Shown here in pieces: positions 8,813 through 10,442 of a stretch of DNA of 10,442 nucleotides. The position numbers and the translations under genes are program-made. How positions within the stretch are numbered: position 1 is the stretch's first letter; every line of letters starts with the position of its first letter. The stretch covers positions 1 through 10,442 of the forward strand of contig JAGPVK010000274.1 in the NCBI GenBank assembly GCA_018067055.1, in the 5' to 3' direction. Origin of the DNA: Sphingomonadales bacterium (GTDB lineage Bacteria > Pseudomonadota > Alphaproteobacteria > Sphingomonadales > Sphingomonadaceae). The notes beneath the pieces were generated by a model. It saw nothing but the letters and a program-made list of their open reading frames with translations, made no database searches and was not told where the DNA came from.

Positions 8813-8828
8813 CTACTAATTACAGTAG
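8813..8828. promoter_or_regulatory. CTACT inverted repeat, site B (distal site before hydantoinase)
   Basis: CTACT-AATTAC-AGTAG has perfect arms with a six-base centre, starting three bases after the LuxR stop codon. The left arm with its flank (ACCTACT) is identical to site A. Its centre lies 42 bp from that of site C, about four helical turns, which would put both on one DNA face. Confidence 0.5.
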
Positions 8829-8855
8829 TATAAGATTTATCGCATCTATCGATAA

Positions 8856-8869
8856 CTACTAGGTAGAAG
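8856..8869. promoter_or_regulatory. CTACT inverted repeat, site C (proximal site before hydantoinase)
   Basis: CTACT-AGGT-AGAAG is the third copy, with one mismatch in the right arm; the inner CTAC-TAG-GTAG is perfectly symmetric. TTGCAA follows directly at 8870-8875. If that hexamer is the -35, the site is centred near -43, where LuxR-type activators often sit. I see no convincing -10, which fits an activator-dependent promoter. Confidence 0.6.
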
Positions 8870-8902
8870 TTGCAACCTCCCAACCAGTGGCATTGAGCAA
8901 AT

Positions 8903-8919
8903 CGCAAAGCGGCTTAGCG
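8903..8919. repeat. 17-bp near-perfect palindrome in the hydantoinase leader
   Basis: CGCAAAGC-G-GCTTAGCG has eight-base arms with one mismatched pair. It lies 28 bp before the hydantoinase ATG, in the probable untranslated leader. It may be a second regulator's operator or an mRNA hairpin near the ribosome binding site. Confidence 0.35.
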
Positions 8920-8936
8920 TTCCTTACTCATGCAGT

Positions 8937-8941
8937 GGAGG
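8937..8941 (+). promoter_or_regulatory. Ribosome binding site of the hydantoinase gene
   Basis: GGAGG lies six bases before ATG at 8948, a near-ideal site. It fixes the start directly before the family's first phosphate-binding motif. Confidence 0.75.
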
Positions 8942-8947
8942 ATTTAG

Positions 8948-10442
8948 ATGCGAATTGGGGTGGATGTCGGTGGAACAAATACTGACGCAGTCCTGCTTGC
9001 GGGCAAGAAGGTTCTGGGAGCGGTCAAGCGACCAACCAGCAGTGATGTAAGCTCTGGCATCTCCTCAGCCATTGGTGCGCTCATCTCGGATTGCGATGTC
9101 AAGCCTGGCGAAATCACTGCTGTCATGATTGGCACGACTCACTTTACCAATGCATTCATCCAGCGCCGCGAACTTGTCCCGGTATACGCAATAAGGATCG
9201 GGTTTCCAGCCGGGCGAGGCATCCCTCCATATTCTTCATGGCCCGACGATCTCAAAGCCTTGGTATGCGGTGGTTCCGCTATGGTGCGGGGCGGCTTCGA
9301 ATTCGATGGCCGCGAAATTTCTGCGCTTGATGAAGCGGCAATTGCCAATGCGATAACAGAAGCGCGCGCCAACGGGATTGGCCAAATTGCAGTCTCGTGC
9401 ATCTTTAGCCAGCTAAACCCCGATCACGAAACCCGCACTGCGGCCTTGATTAGTGAACTTGCACCGGAAATGGAAGTGTCACTGTCTTCCGAGCTCGGCC
9501 GTGTCGGTTTGCTCGAACGCGAAAACGCGGCAATCATGAACGCCAGCCTTCGGCCGCTCGCCGCCACCATCACCGCAGCCTTTGAACGCGCTTTGCAAGA
9601 ACAGGGGATCACGGCCCCCTTTTACATTAGCCAGAATGACGGCACCCTGATGAGCGCTGACTATATGCAGCGATATCCGGTGATGACATTCGCAGCCGGT
9701 CCGACAAACAGTATTCGCGGCGCAGCCTGGCTGACTGGTGCCAATGATGCGATTGTCGTCGATATCGGGGGCACCACTTCCGATGTCGGAGTATTAATGG
9801 GTGGCTTCCCCCGCCAATCGACGGTCCACGTAGATGTTGGCGGAGTCCGCACCAATTTTCGCATGCCAGACATTTTGTCAATTGGCCTGGGCGGGGGCAG
9901 CCGCGTTCGCGAAAGCGCAGGTAAAGTTACCGTTGGCCCCGACTCGGTTGGCTTCCAACTGCTCACCGAAGGGCTGATCTTTGGCGGTGATACGCTTACA
10001 GCAAGCGACATCGCCGTCGCCAGCGGGCAGATCTCCTTCGGTGAACCATCACGCGTTGCCGGGCTTTCTCCAGTCCTCGTTTCACAGGCGCGCAAGGCCG
10101 TTGCCCGGTTGATCGACGACGCTATCGATCGCATGAAAACAATGCCGGGCGATATACCGATGATACTGGTTGGTGGCGGTTCGATCCTTGTCTCCGAAAC
10201 TCCGCAAGGCATTTCTGAAATGTTGCATCCGGAACATGCGGGTGTTGCCAATGCAATCGGTGCGGCAATTGGCCAGGTTAGCGGAGAAGTCGACCGGATC
10301 TACAACATCGCTGACGCGCAAGAACGAGCAGCAGCGCTCGCAGATGCAGAAGCACAGGCGAAGGCGCATGCGGTCAGCGCTGGCGCTGCTCCCGATAGCG
10401 TGGAAATTGTCAATATCGAGGCCGTTCCCCTACAATATCTGC
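8948..10442 (+). CDS. Hydantoinase/oxoprolinase family protein (HyuA-like), 3' end beyond window
   Basis: This family uses ATP to open cyclic amides (hydantoins, 5-oxoproline) or to energise carboxylation (acetone and acetophenone carboxylases). The visible 498 residues carry the ASKHA nucleotide-binding elements: phosphate-1 GVDVGGTNTDA (4-14), phosphate-2 VVDIGGTTSDVG (270-281) and adenosine motif LVGGGS (407-412). IGTTHFTNA is typical of the N-terminal hydantoinase A domain; FAAGPTNSIRGAA and LSIGLGGGS are typical of the main domain. The alanine-rich helical end (about 430-490) resembles the C-terminus of the shorter, roughly 500-550-residue subgroup, so little may be missing. ATG 8948 follows GGAGG by six bases. 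The gene lies 137 bp after the LuxR gene, behind two shared repeats, so it is probably that regulator's target. The substrate cannot be told from sequence. Confidence 0.92.
   Translation, partial: MRIGVDVGGTNTDAVLLAGKKVLGAVKRPTSSDVSSGISSAIGALISDCDVKPGEITAVMIGTTHFTNAFIQRRELVPVYAIRIGFPAGRGIPPYSSWPDDLKALVCGGSAMVRGGFEFDGREISALDEAAIANAITEARANGIGQIAVSCIFSQLNPDHETRTAALISELAPEMEVSLSSELGRVGLLERENAAIMNASLRPLAATITAAFERALQEQGITAPFYISQNDGTLMSADYMQRYPVMTFAAGPTNSIRGAAWLTGANDAIVVDIGGTTSDVGVLMGGFPRQSTVHVDVGGVRTNFRMPDILSIGLGGGSRVRESAGKVTVGPDSVGFQLLTEGLIFGGDTLTASDIAVASGQISFGEPSRVAGLSPVLVSQARKAVARLIDDAIDRMKTMPGDIPMILVGGGSILVSETPQGISEMLHPEHAGVANAIGAAIGQVSGEVDRIYNIADAQERAAALADAEAQAKAHAVSAGAAPDSVEIVNIEAVPLQYL

Noticed and set aside
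8887..8905. TGGCATTGAGCAAATCGC as a sigma-54 -24/-12 promoter
   Set aside because: TGGC is present but no GC at the required -12 position with flanking T, and the LuxR-type regulator lacks the sigma-54 interaction domain.

Overview
The window looks like chromosomal DNA from an alphaproteobacterium. The moderately high G+C codon use, the secreted M24 peptidase, the DUF423 protein and the NAD(P)/flavin catabolic enzymes would all suit a sphingomonad, but that is an inference from gene style, not a proof. No rRNA, tRNA, CRISPR array, insertion sequence or phage gene is visible. Two of the seven genes run off the window: fadH at the left edge and the hydantoinase/oxoprolinase gene at the right edge.

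Left part (1-3869), oxidative catabolism. A 2,4-dienoyl-CoA reductase (fadH, minus strand, 404 residues visible) is divergent from an NAD(P)-dependent aldehyde dehydrogenase (plus strand). They share a 190-bp control region. A TetR-family regulator follows the dehydrogenase on the same strand after a 365-bp gap. That gap holds a perfect inverted repeat (AAACTG-GG-CAGTTT), which is a good candidate autoregulatory operator. FadH handles unsaturated acyl-CoAs and the dehydrogenase oxidises an aldehyde of unknown identity, so the trio may serve lipid or hydrophobic-substrate breakdown.

Middle (3983-6065), housekeeping-like genes. A secreted Xaa-Pro-type M24 metallopeptidase (minus strand) converges on the TetR gene. 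Its upstream region carries two perfect inverted repeats. A small four-helix DUF423 membrane protein follows on the plus strand, with a clear Shine-Dalgarno sequence and a GTG start.

Right part (6297-10442), the most interesting section. A large MalT-like LuxR regulator (N-terminal P-loop, helical repeat middle, C-terminal LuxR helix-turn-helix) is followed on the same strand by a hydantoinase/oxoprolinase-family ASKHA enzyme. Three copies of an inverted repeat, CTACT-N4/6-AG(T/A)AG, flank the regulator gene: one just upstream of it and two, centred 42 bp apart, ahead of the hydantoinase gene. I propose these as binding sites of the regulator, making an autoregulated, ligand-responsive catabolic module. 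The site position also suggests that the regulator's true start codon lies downstream of the longest-ORF start.
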